Shown: positions 1 through 6,506, counted from the stretch's first letter. The stretch: DNA of 6,784 bases from Tissierellia bacterium (GCA_012728775.1 JAAYEN010000233.1:1-6784); one strand, 5' to 3'. The notes: generated by a model not told the origin, from the sequence alone. Numbers and translations are program-made.

Positions 1-193
1 CTCCTTCTTTTATTTTTTTAGATAACCAAATGTATGGCAAAATAAATAGTAATAAACTTAAAATTGTAAATGATACAATGCTTATCGTAAGTGATAGTCC
101 AAAATTATAATATAGAAAATACGAAATATCTTGAGCATATATACCTAGGAGTGCTCCTATAAATGTAAACAGTAGCATTATTATATTTGTCAT
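1..193 (-). CDS. N-terminal part of a membrane protein (left-edge partial; possibly PIN/TRAM YacL-like)
   Basis: A reading frame opens at an ATG (191-193) and stays open for 64 codons to the window edge, so the C-terminus is missing. A good Shine-Dalgarno, AAAGGA (plus-strand 201-206), lies 7 nt upstream of the ATG. The visible protein begins MTNIIMLLFTFIGALLG and has two clear hydrophobic segments, about residues 2-20 and 33-57. They are joined by a short Tyr/Asp-containing loop and followed by the charged stretch SKKIKEG. A two-helix N-terminus with FxxIGALLG in helix 1 and a Lys-rich exit from helix 2 recalls membrane-anchored PIN/TRAM proteins (YacL family). That is only a resemblance, and any small two-TM membrane protein would fit. 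The downstream PIN domain would be needed to decide. The gene shares the orientation of the transporter block, but a possible promoter of its own lies between them. Confidence 0.55.
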   Translation of the reverse strand, partial: MTNIIMLLFTFIGALLGIYAQDISYFLYYNFGLSLTISIVSFTILSLLLFILPYIWLSKKIKEG

Positions 194-220
194 TTCAGTT
201 TCCTTTAGTCTTATTATTGT

Positions 221-269
221 TATTGTAACTAATAACTATCTTATCATAAGTTAATTATTAGTTACAATA
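221..269. promoter_or_regulatory. Perfect 15-bp inverted repeat with palindromic centre, operator/promoter candidate
   Basis: The left arm, TATTGTAACTAATAA (221-235), is exactly reverse-complemented by the right arm TTATTAGTTACAATA (255-269). The 19-nt spacer contains a smaller palindrome, CTTATCATAAG (240-250). No U-tract follows on either strand, so it does not look like an intrinsic terminator. On the minus strand it ends 27 nt before the ATG of the left-edge gene. It overlaps two possible promoter readings: TTGTAA (262-267) plus extended -10 TGATAAGAT (238-246), or TACAAT (222-227) as -10. A dyad over a promoter suggests repressor control of the left-edge gene. The regulator is unknown and the promoter assignment is weak. 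Confidence 0.4.
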
Positions 270-334
270 TCTTATAAACTGCTGATTGCATAAACTAAAG
301 AGGAAATTATTCTTCTGCCTATTATACTATATAT

Positions 335-2272
335 TTATTCTGATATTATTTTGTAATACGAATTGGAAGTCAATTTGTAAATTGCAAAATAAGTTAATAA
401 ATAAAATACATATACTCCAGCAAATGCCATTATTTTGTATTTAACATTGTATAAGCCAATTATCGACAACAAATAGCTTACTGTATTAAATGCAACTGCA
501 ATGTGAATTCCAGCAGTAATTGGGGGAAGGAAAAATATTGTTTTCACCTGTGTTGCAATACTTTTCTTTACCTCTTTTTCGGTCATACCTACGTTTCTAT
601 AAATTTTAAATCTATATCTATCTTCATAACCTTCAGATAGTTGTTTGTAGTATATTACAAGAGCTGTTGCAATAATAAATACAATTCCCAAAAATATTCC
701 TACAAAAAACACCGAGCCATAAATCCCCATAAAGTCTGCCTTGTCTATACTTCTTTCAATTATTTTCGTTCTTTGATATGGGAGTTCTATTATTTGTTCG
801 TAAAGGTTTAAAGACTCTATGTTTTCCACATCAAAAGCATAGTAGTGATAATCATCTAAAATTTCTGGATACTTGCTTTTTAATCCTTCAACGTCTTTTA
901 CAAAATAATATATAGTATTGAAAATAGACATTTCATTTATAGAATTGGAAAATGCATAATTGTCTAATTTTTTTACTGTATTTATTTTTGTATCACCTAT
1001 AGTTATTCCAAAATTTTCACTTTGATCTTTTGAGAAATACCACGCTTCATTATTCTCAAGTTCCCCACTATATCCTTCAAGGCTATTGATATCTATAAAA
1101 AATAGCATAGTCAAATTATCAAAATTATATCGGTCATTTAGATCAATAAATTTTTTTACTTGCCCATCAACAACTTCACCTATGGTCAAAGCATAGTTTA
1201 TATCCAATTCGTCTTTCATGCTTCCGCCATTATCTGCAATGATTTTTTTAATGTCTTCAAATATATTTGAATCTTCTTGATTTTCAGAATAATTTATCTT
1301 TACAGAAAAATCACGTGGCACCATCTCATCAATCATTCTATTTGATGTGTAGTATAAAGCAACTGCAGATCCTAAAAGTACCAATGCAGCACAACTCATT
1401 ATGCAAATGCTGGCCAAACCATCAGAATTTTGTTTAATCCTCTGCCTAAGTCCAGATATGGCTACGAAATTGTTAATCTTGTAGTAAAAATTTTTGTTAA
1501 GCTTTAAAAAATTTAATATTACAGCACTTATAGCACTAAAACCCCAATATGTTCCTATAATTACCAAGACCACTGCTAATAAAAATAGATTTAATGCATC
1601 CGTAGGATTTTTAAGAGATAAAGCGATATAATATCCAGCGCCTATGGAAAGTAAGCCCAAAATTGCTTTTATCGATACTGGTATAAAACTTCCTTCCATC
1701 TTTTTAGACTTAGTAAACAGATCAATGGATGAAGTTCTATAGATATCCAAAATCCTAGATACAATAATTAATATTCCAATAACTGAAAATACTACTAAAG
1801 CTTTTAAAGAGTTATTTAAGTCGGGAATAAATGTATTTTCTCCAGAAAAATCTATTATTTTAAAATACATATCTCCAATCAATTTGTATAGCAAATTAGA
1901 TAGAAATATTCCAGATAAAATTGATACTATACCAACTATTATTATTTCAAATACTACAACTTTTGAAATTTGCTTTTTTTCCAATCCCAATACATTATAT
2001 AGCCCAAATTCTACTCTGCGTTTTTTCATAATATAATTGTCAGCATAAAGCAAAAATATTATTGAAAACAGTATCATTACAGACTGCCCCAAACCCAATA
2101 ACATACTTACATAACGCATTCCTGAAAATTGAACCAAAGTTTTATTTTCTACTATATTTACTAAAATATTGAAAACCATAACTAAGAATCCGTAAGCAAT
2201 TCCAAAGGGCAGATAGATATTTAAGTTTTTTGATATTCCATTCAATGATAGTTTCCTATATAGATTTTTCAT
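335..2272 (-). CDS. BceB-type FtsX-family ABC transporter permease (645 aa)
   Basis: This is the membrane subunit of a peptide-sensing/detoxification ABC transporter of the BceAB type. Length and layout match that family: ten predicted membrane segments near residues 18-40, 56-77, 105-127, 155-175, 198-219, 227-255, 285-310, 517-541, 575-600 and 613-634. A single large extracellular domain (about 311-515) lies between helices 7 and 8. FtsX-like cytoplasmic turns are visible as YNVLGLEKKQI (about 92-102) and YRNVGMTEKEV (about 558-568), where the ATPase normally docks. The ATG follows the ATPase stop codon after one base (TAATATG), with an SD AGGGGTG inside the ATPase gene, so translation is probably coupled. 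In BceAB systems this subunit binds the peptide or its lipid-II-cycle complex and signals to the partner kinase. Ligand specificity cannot be read from the sequence. No convincing terminator follows its stop. VraE/BceB-like naming is justified only at family level. Confidence 0.9.
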   Translation of the reverse strand: MKNLYRKLSLNGISKNLNIYLPFGIAYGFLVMVFNILVNIVENKTLVQFSGMRYVSMLLGLGQSVMILFSIIFLLYADNYIMKKRRVEFGLYNVLGLEKKQISKVVVFEIIIVGIVSILSGIFLSNLLYKLIGDMYFKIIDFSGENTFIPDLNNSLKALVVFSVIGILIIVSRILDIYRTSSIDLFTKSKKMEGSFIPVSIKAILGLLSIGAGYYIALSLKNPTDALNLFLLAVVLVIIGTYWGFSAISAVILNFLKLNKNFYYKINNFVAISGLRQRIKQNSDGLASICIMSCAALVLLGSAVALYYTSNRMIDEMVPRDFSVKINYSENQEDSNIFEDIKKIIADNGGSMKDELDINYALTIGEVVDGQVKKFIDLNDRYNFDNLTMLFFIDINSLEGYSGELENNEAWYFSKDQSENFGITIGDTKINTVKKLDNYAFSNSINEMSIFNTIYYFVKDVEGLKSKYPEILDDYHYYAFDVENIESLNLYEQIIELPYQRTKIIERSIDKADFMGIYGSVFFVGIFLGIVFIIATALVIYYKQLSEGYEDRYRFKIYRNVGMTEKEVKKSIATQVKTIFFLPPITAGIHIAVAFNTVSYLLSIIGLYNVKYKIMAFAGVYVFYLLTYFAIYKLTSNSYYKIISE

Positions 2273-2273
2273 A

Positions 2274-3032
2274 TTAATCTACACCCCTACCCAGTTGTGC
2301 TACTGTATTACTAATGTCTTCCATAACTTCATTTTGAGTTTTATTTCCTTTATAAATTTGGTGAAAAACCTGTCCATCTTTAATAAACAAAACTCTACTG
2401 GCATAAGAAGCCGCTTTTATCGAGTGAGTTACCATTAAAATCGTCTGGCCCATAGAATTAATTTCTACAAATTGTTCCAGTAATCTGTCCGATGATTTGG
2501 AATCCAAAGCGCCAGTAGGTTCATCGGCAAATATAATTTTCGGATTTGTAATTAATGCTCTTGCAACTGCAGTTCTTTGTCCCTCTCCACCTGAAATTTC
2601 ATAGGGATATTTATTTTTTATTTTTTTAATATTTAGTTTTTCTAAAACTGGATCTATTTTTTCTTCCATAGTTTTAATATCTTCTTCTTTAAGTACAAGT
2701 GGTAACAACACATTGTCTTTTACAGTAAGATTGTCTATGAGATTGTAATCTTGGAAAATGTATCCTAAATTATCTCTTCTAAATCTAGCCATTTCGTTTT
2801 CTTTTATAGTGCTCAAATCTATATTATTTAATACAATCTTCCCTTCAGTAGGTCTATCTAATAGGGCCAAAATATTTAACAAGGTCGTCTTGCCACTTCC
2901 TGATTCCCCCATTATAGCAACGAATTCTCCAGACTCAACACTAAATGTTATTTCATTTAACGCCTCTACTTTTATAGTAGAAAGTTTAGAAGAATAAACT
3001 TTTTTCAATCCTGTAACTTCAAACAAAGACAT
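2274..3032 (-). CDS. BceA-type ABC transporter ATP-binding protein (252 aa)
   Basis: This is the ATPase partner of the downstream FtsX-type permease, in the LolD/MacB/BceA-like branch, acting at the inner face of the membrane. All nucleotide-binding elements are present in order: Walker A GESGSGKTT (42-50), Q-loop Gln94 (YIFQDYNL), signature ISGGEGQR (146-153), Walker B IIFADEP (166-172) with Glu171 as catalytic base, D-loop GALD (174-177) and H-loop His203. The signature carries Glu-Gly where LSGGQQQR is usual, an oddity but compatible with function because SGG and QR are kept. A C-terminal extension of about 30 residues follows the H-loop region and its beta strands. The ATG is preceded by SD AAGGAG at 8 nt spacing. 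The gap to the kinase gene upstream (79 bp) is the longest in the block and holds the operator-like palindrome and a candidate promoter, so ATPase and permease may be induced separately from the regulators. Confidence 0.93.
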   Translation of the reverse strand: MSLFEVTGLKKVYSSKLSTIKVEALNEITFSVESGEFVAIMGESGSGKTTLLNILALLDRPTEGKIVLNNIDLSTIKENEMARFRRDNLGYIFQDYNLIDNLTVKDNVLLPLVLKEEDIKTMEEKIDPVLEKLNIKKIKNKYPYEISGGEGQRTAVARALITNPKIIFADEPTGALDSKSSDRLLEQFVEINSMGQTILMVTHSIKAASYASRVLFIKDGQVFHQIYKGNKTQNEVMEDISNTVAQLGRGVD

Positions 3033-3052
3033 ATCATCAACTCCTTGTCCAA

Positions 3053-3081
3053 ATTATATTAAAAAAAGAAAAAGTTCGCCC
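3053..3081 (-). promoter_or_regulatory. Candidate activator-dependent promoter of the transporter genes
   Basis: Read on the minus strand, a consensus -10 TATAAT (3053-3058) lies just ahead of the ATPase SD. The place for a -35 box, 16-18 bp upstream, reads GGGCGAA or similar and bears no likeness to TTGACA. A good -10 with a failed -35, immediately downstream of a regulator-type palindrome, is what a response-regulator-activated promoter looks like. The predicted leader is very short (about 13-17 nt), and TATAAT can occur by chance in such AT-rich DNA, so this remains a candidate. Confidence 0.4.
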
Positions 3082-3089
3082 TAATAAAA

Positions 3090-3127
3090 GCTTACATTTT
3101 CTCTTTAAGTCTTACATTTTTGTAAGA
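3090..3127. promoter_or_regulatory. BceR-type operator: 7-4-7 palindrome plus repeated half-site
   Basis: Positions 3110-3127 read TCTTACA-TTTT-TGTAAGA, a perfect 7-bp inverted repeat around 4 bp. It matches the TNACA-N4-TGTAA pattern described for BceR-like regulators. The left half plus spacer, CTTACATTTT, recurs exactly 20 bp away (3091-3100), two helical turns closer to the ATPase gene, without its mirror half. This resembles the main-plus-secondary site layout reported for BceR-type promoters (recalled, not looked up). The palindrome overlaps the end of the kinase gene: its stop codon (3112-3114) lies inside the repeat. The site is upstream of a -10 with no proper -35. Binding by the regulator encoded at 4082-4759 is inferred, not shown. 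Confidence 0.65.
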
Positions 3128-4098
3128 TTGGAAATATTTTCGAATTTCAATCTAACTTCAGTAAATTCTGAAATTTTAGAATCTACTTTCACGTCTATAT
3201 TAAGCCTATCTGAAATAGACTTCACTAAATTAAGACCAATGCCTGTGGATTTAGAATATATTCTGCCATTAAATCCTGTAAAGCCCAGTTCAAAAATTCT
3301 AGGTAGATCGGATTCTTGTATTCCTATTCCCGTATCTCTTATAATCAACTCTTCATTTGAAAATCTAATTTCTATTTCACCCTTATCTGTATATTTCAAG
3401 GAATTGGATAAAATTTGTTCTATAATAAATCCTAACCATTTTTCATCAGTTATTAATTTAATATCCCTTTCAATATAATTTAATTTTATTCCCTTCTTAA
3501 TAAATAATGCTGAATATTTTCGAATTACAGATTTAATAACATCGTCTAAAGATACTTCTCTAAATACATAATCCGTGCTATAAGAATGATGCCTAAAATA
3601 TGCAAGTAATACATTTACATAATCTTCTATTCTCAGTATCTCAAGCTGCAAATCATCCAAACTTCCCTCATCTTCTATTAACAAATTCGCCGCTGCAATA
3701 GGAGTTTTTATTTGATGAGCCCAAAGAGTATAGAATTCGTTCATCTTATCTAAATTTTCTTTGTCATCAGATAGTTCCTTAGATTGATTCCTCTTAATAT
3801 CTTCCTGCTCATTAATCAATAATTTACTTATATCATCATCAATCTTTCCTGAAAATTCCAAACTATCGTTTCTAATAAATTCTAAAATATGATTGTATTT
3901 CTTTTGATAAAAATAAAATCTTAGTAAACTAAAAAAGAATAAAAATACAAAAGACAAAACAAGTCCATAAACTGCTATCTTTGCATCAACATTGTTTCCA
4001 AATAACAATCCAGAGAAAATAATACATACAAAAATCGCAAAAAGCATTTCAAATTTTCTATTTTTTAAGTATTTAATATAACTAATTTCCTTGGACAT
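3112..4098 (-). CDS. BceS-type intramembrane-sensing histidine kinase (328 aa)
   Basis: This membrane sensor kinase autophosphorylates on histidine and passes phosphate to the response regulator encoded just upstream. Two membrane helices (about 17-33 and 41-60) are separated by only about 7 residues, so there is essentially no extracellular sensor domain. That is the hallmark of kinases that receive their signal through a BceAB-type transporter. The H-box is TLWAHQIKTP with phospho-acceptor His128. The N-box is EQILSNSLKY with Asn232, the G1 box DTGIGI has Asp255, an F-box-like IFELGFTG is at 268-275, and the G2 box is STGIGL (284-289). All catalytic elements look intact and the length is usual for the family. 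The ATG lies inside the regulator gene (17-bp overlap) after GGAGTAGG, implying coupled translation. The last codons are shared with the 3110-3127 palindrome. Confidence 0.93.
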   Translation of the reverse strand: MSKEISYIKYLKNRKFEMLFAIFVCIIFSGLLFGNNVDAKIAVYGLVLSFVFLFFFSLLRFYFYQKKYNHILEFIRNDSLEFSGKIDDDISKLLINEQEDIKRNQSKELSDDKENLDKMNEFYTLWAHQIKTPIAAANLLIEDEGSLDDLQLEILRIEDYVNVLLAYFRHHSYSTDYVFREVSLDDVIKSVIRKYSALFIKKGIKLNYIERDIKLITDEKWLGFIIEQILSNSLKYTDKGEIEIRFSNEELIIRDTGIGIQESDLPRIFELGFTGFNGRIYSKSTGIGLNLVKSISDRLNIDVKVDSKISEFTEVRLKFENISNLTKM

Positions 4099-4759
4099 AA
4101 TAACCTACTCCAACTTTAGTAATAATTAAATCCCCAACTCCTATTTCCTTCAATCTAGTCCTTAGTCTTGCAACATTTACTGTCAATGTATTGTCATCTA
4201 TGTATTCATCTGACATCCAAAGTCTTTTCATCAGTTTTTCTCTTGTTATAACACTGCCTTTATTTTTCAAAAGTAATTCTAAAATTTTAAATTCGTTTTT
4301 CGTAAGAATTTCCGTTTTTCCCTCATAGGAAACTTTCATTTCTGACAAATTCAATTCCAATCCATTATGATAAACAAAATTAATATCAGAAACAAAGTCA
4401 TAACTCCTGCGAAGTAAAGCACGAATTTTTGCAAGCAAAATATCCATATTAAAAGGCTTGGTGATATAATCATCTGCTCCTAAGTCCATGGCCATTATAA
4501 TATTTAGATTTTCAGAAGAGGAAGACAAAAATATAATCGGTACAGTAGATTTTTCCCTAATCATCTTACACCAATGATATCCGTTAAAAAATGGTAAAGT
4601 AATATCTAACAAGACCAAATTAGGAGAAAATTTTTGAAATTCTTCTATGACATTTTTATAATCTTCCGAAACTCTTACCTCAAATCTCCAAGAAGTTAAA
4701 TTGCTTTTTATGGAGTTAGCAATAATAGGATCGTCTTCAACAATAAATATTTTATTCAA
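4082..4759 (-). CDS. OmpR/PhoB-family response regulator, BceR-type (225 aa)
   Basis: This is a two-domain cytoplasmic transcription regulator. The receiver domain (about 1-118) shows the acidic pocket Glu8-Asp9-Asp10, phospho-acceptor Asp52 (VLLDITLP), switch residue Ser79 (IIFLSS) and Lys101 (KPF). The C-terminal winged-helix DNA-binding domain (about 128-225) contains LTKNEFKILELL and ends with TKVGVGYYV, typical of OmpR/PhoB proteins. The start is a TTG at 4757-4759, directly abutting the TAA of the phosphatase gene (TAATTG). Its SD, GAGGTG, lies within the phosphatase coding region, so expression is likely coupled. It gives MNKIFIVEDD, the expected N-terminus, and there is no alternative ATG before the acidic pocket. 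Co-location with a short-loop kinase and BceAB-type transporter genes identifies it as the module's regulator. Its likely target is the palindrome at 3110-3127. Confidence 0.94.
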   Translation of the reverse strand: MNKIFIVEDDPIIANSIKSNLTSWRFEVRVSEDYKNVIEEFQKFSPNLVLLDITLPFFNGYHWCKMIREKSTVPIIFLSSSSENLNIIMAMDLGADDYITKPFNMDILLAKIRALLRRSYDFVSDINFVYHNGLELNLSEMKVSYEGKTEILTKNEFKILELLLKNKGSVITREKLMKRLWMSDEYIDDNTLTVNVARLRTRLKEIGVGDLIITKVGVGYYVQGN

Positions 4760-5227
4760 TTATTTTTTCACCTCTGATTGAAAATCTTTTGGTCGGAGGA
4801 AATCTTTAAGAATTTTATTTTCAAAATCTATAACTGCAAGATGGCAGGTTTTCATATTCAATTCCTCGCCAACAAGTTTACTTAAATAGTCTTCAATACC
4901 AGGATTATGTCCTACAACCAATAAGGTCTCTGCATTAACAGAATTTATCACTTCACCTATTACATAAGCACTGGCTAGGTATAAATTTTCCAGATATTTA
5001 ACTTCTCCACCAAATTCCAAAGCCTCTAAAATCGGCTCCAAAGTTTCCCTAGTTCTTTTTGCAGATGAACAAAGAATTATTTCTGGAATGTATCTATTAT
5101 TTGCCATATATTCAGCCAATTCTTTAGCTTCCTTTGTTCCTCTATTGTTTAATGATCTATTAAAATCACTTAATTTCTGATTATCCCAGCTACTTTTTCC
5201 ATGTCTAAGTAAGTATAGTGTTTTCAT
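4760..5227 (-). CDS. sixA-like: SixA-family histidine phosphatase (155 aa)
   Basis: This is a single-domain member of the histidine phosphatase (phosphoglycerate mutase-like) superfamily, of the short SixA type. The catalytic motif LRHGKSSW places the nucleophile at His9 next to Arg8. A second conserved arginine lies in SSAKRTRET (probably Arg58), and the second catalytic histidine is His107 in VVGHNPG. The length (155) and the absence of helical insertions fit SixA rather than phosphoglycerate mutase. E. coli SixA removes phosphate from phosphohistidine of phosphotransfer domains, with ArcB the classic target. Firmicute relatives are mostly uncharacterised. Here it is the first gene of the block and its TAA touches the regulator's TTG, so it is almost certainly co-transcribed with the two-component genes. 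That makes the kinase phosphohistidine an attractive but unproven substrate; small-molecule phosphatase activity is the alternative. The ATG has SD AGGTGAT at 3-5 nt. Confidence 0.88.
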   Translation of the reverse strand: MKTLYLLRHGKSSWDNQKLSDFNRSLNNRGTKEAKELAEYMANNRYIPEIILCSSAKRTRETLEPILEALEFGGEVKYLENLYLASAYVIGEVINSVNAETLLVVGHNPGIEDYLSKLVGEELNMKTCHLAVIDFENKILKDFLRPKDFQSEVKK

Positions 5228-5244
5228 TTTATCACCTATTTAAT

Positions 5245-5279
5245 ATTATACTCTAAAAGTAAAATTTTTGAGTATTGTA
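5245..5279 (-). promoter_or_regulatory. Candidate promoter elements of the phosphatase-regulator-kinase block
   Basis: Two possible -10 boxes are seen on the minus strand: TATAAT at 5245-5250 and TACAAT at 5274-5279. Neither has a recognisable TTGACA-like partner at 16-18 bp. TATAAT would start transcription almost on the SD, whereas TACAAT would give a leader of about 40 nt, which is more usual. TACAAT lies in TTAGTTACAATA (5273-5284), a 12-mer that also forms an end of the inverted repeat upstream of the left-edge gene in the same orientation relative to its gene. Which box is used cannot be decided here. Confidence 0.3.
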
Positions 5280-5311
5280 ACTAAATATTAACCTTTTTTT
5301 ATCTAAACTAA

Positions 5312-5320
5312 TGATATTAT
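5312..5320 (+). promoter_or_regulatory. Candidate extended -10 for the lipoprotein gene
   Basis: TGATATTAT has the form TG-N-TATTAT, an extended -10, which can work without a good -35. It would start transcription near 5327, giving a leader of about 16 nt with the SD at its very start. A second reading is TTGTAA (5276-5281) with TATCTA (5300-5305) at 18 bp. Both are weak in this AT-rich stretch. The divergent arrangement with the phosphatase gene does require a promoter somewhere in 5228-5342. Confidence 0.25.
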
Positions 5321-5328
5321 TATGATAA

Positions 5329-5337
5329 AGGTAGGTG
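5329..5337 (+). promoter_or_regulatory. Ribosome binding site that sets the lipoprotein start at TTG 5343
   Basis: AGGTAGGTG ends 5 nt before the TTG at 5343-5345. The in-frame ATG at 5322 lies upstream of this SD, has no SD of its own (only AT-rich sequence before it) and would put seven extra residues in front of a normal lipoprotein signal peptide. The site therefore supports the TTG as the true start. Confidence 0.7.
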
Positions 5338-5342
5338 TAAAA

Positions 5343-6506
5343 TTGAAAAAATACATATTAATAATTCTCTCACTTTTTATTCTCACTTCTTGTAATAAAA
5401 CTGAAGGGAATGAAAAAGTTGAAGAAAAAATAATTGAAGAAGAAATAACTCAAGAGGAAATTACGGAAGAAAAAGCATATAGTTTTGAATTTCAAAATGG
5501 AGAAAAAATAGAATTTGATGAAATGAAAATTTATGTTTATGCCCAAGATTTACGAATCTCCGCTGAATCCTTTATCCCATATGAATTTAGTATTGGAAAC
5601 GAAGAAATTAGTGATTATATAAATATGCTTTCTAAGCTAAATTATGAAAACTCAAAAGATATATTCGATTCTGCTTATGACGATAAAACCATGGTGATTA
5701 ATTTGGATAAAGATAAAAGAATAGAAATGATTGAATCAAAACCATATTCTTCTGATGGTTTATACTATTATAACTTCTATAAAAATGACGAATTGAAAAG
5801 TGTACTGACTTCAGAAATAGATATAAAATCTAAGATATTTGAGATAGATATAGAAAATCGCCTAAAATCTGATATAACCAAAGACTGGTTTTCAAAAGAA
5901 AATAACCCAATTGGAGTATATGCAATCACATTGGTGGATAGGTTCTACGAAAACGGAAATTTAATCATATTAGCAAATGTGTTTAATGAAAACTTTTCTT
6001 ATGCAAATGGTATTTTTGATGGAGAAAGTGGGTTTGCCATGCCAATAGAGTATAGATATAATTTTGTAAATGATAAAGAAGATTTAAAGAATAGCAAATA
6101 TGAATTTGGTGAAATTATATTAGCTGAAGATGGAGCTGAGTTTGGACCATCGGTTAAAGAAATGTCTAGAGGAAATGAAGAAACATATAAAAAGTTAATG
6201 GACTCCCAAAACAGTTATGCCAATAATTATAACTATATGATGAATCGTTTATCTTATTTAGCAAAAGAAGAAGGACTAGAAAATTTTAGTCATAAAATCG
6301 AAGAAATTCCTGGATATGAAAATGATGTTATATACATTGAATCTAGACCAAATCACATAGAAGGTACCGTGGAAATTGCAAAAAGTGATGAATATGAAAA
6401 AGCTAAAAAAAATGAAGAAGGTGCAAACTGGCCCCACTGCGAGGGAGTAGTTTATCATAAAGAAACTGGAATCGCAGTCAAAACTTATATAGATTATTTT
6501 GAATAA
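5343..6506 (+). CDS. Surface lipoprotein of unknown family (387 aa, TTG start)
   Basis: From the TTG the protein begins MKKYILIILSLFILTSCNK, a standard lipoprotein signal peptide: two lysines, a hydrophobic core and lipobox LTSC with Cys17 as the lipidated residue. The mature protein should be anchored on the outer face of the membrane. A Glu-rich spacer (about 21-44, with near-repeats of EEIT) probably tethers the domain away from the membrane. The remainder (about 45-387) is soluble, rich in Asp/Glu, Asn and Tyr, without further membrane helices. I recognise no family. Visible landmarks are GIYAITLVDRFYENGN-like strands in the centre and a C-terminus with WPHCEGVVYH, carrying the only Cys after the lipidation site (by eye). 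It is transcribed divergently from the antimicrobial-peptide response block, with 115 bp between starts. A link to that response is possible, since lipoproteins sometimes accompany peptide-resistance loci, but nothing in the protein shows it. Confidence 0.85.
   Translation: MKKYILIILSLFILTSCNKTEGNEKVEEKIIEEEITQEEITEEKAYSFEFQNGEKIEFDEMKIYVYAQDLRISAESFIPYEFSIGNEEISDYINMLSKLNYENSKDIFDSAYDDKTMVINLDKDKRIEMIESKPYSSDGLYYYNFYKNDELKSVLTSEIDIKSKIFEIDIENRLKSDITKDWFSKENNPIGVYAITLVDRFYENGNLIILANVFNENFSYANGIFDGESGFAMPIEYRYNFVNDKEDLKNSKYEFGEIILAEDGAEFGPSVKEMSRGNEETYKKLMDSQNSYANNYNYMMNRLSYLAKEEGLENFSHKIEEIPGYENDVIYIESRPNHIEGTVEIAKSDEYEKAKKNEEGANWPHCEGVVYHKETGIAVKTYIDYFE

Noticed and set aside
297..315. Imperfect inverted repeat (AGAGGAA / TTCTTCT) after the permease as its terminator
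   Set aside because: The stem has a mismatch, few G-C pairs and no T-tract after it; it is too weak to call.
2758..2997. 79-codon open frame on the plus strand
   Set aside because: It lies wholly antisense to the ATPase gene across its Walker A region and has no SD; it is a shadow of the real gene.
3110..3127. Kinase-end hairpin read as an intrinsic terminator
   Set aside because: The stem is short and AT-rich, and on neither strand is it followed by a T-run; the 7-4-7 geometry and position fit an operator better.
3128..3478. 116-codon open frame on the plus strand
   Set aside because: It is antisense to the kinase ATP-binding domain, whose motifs are intact on the minus strand, and has no start signals of its own.
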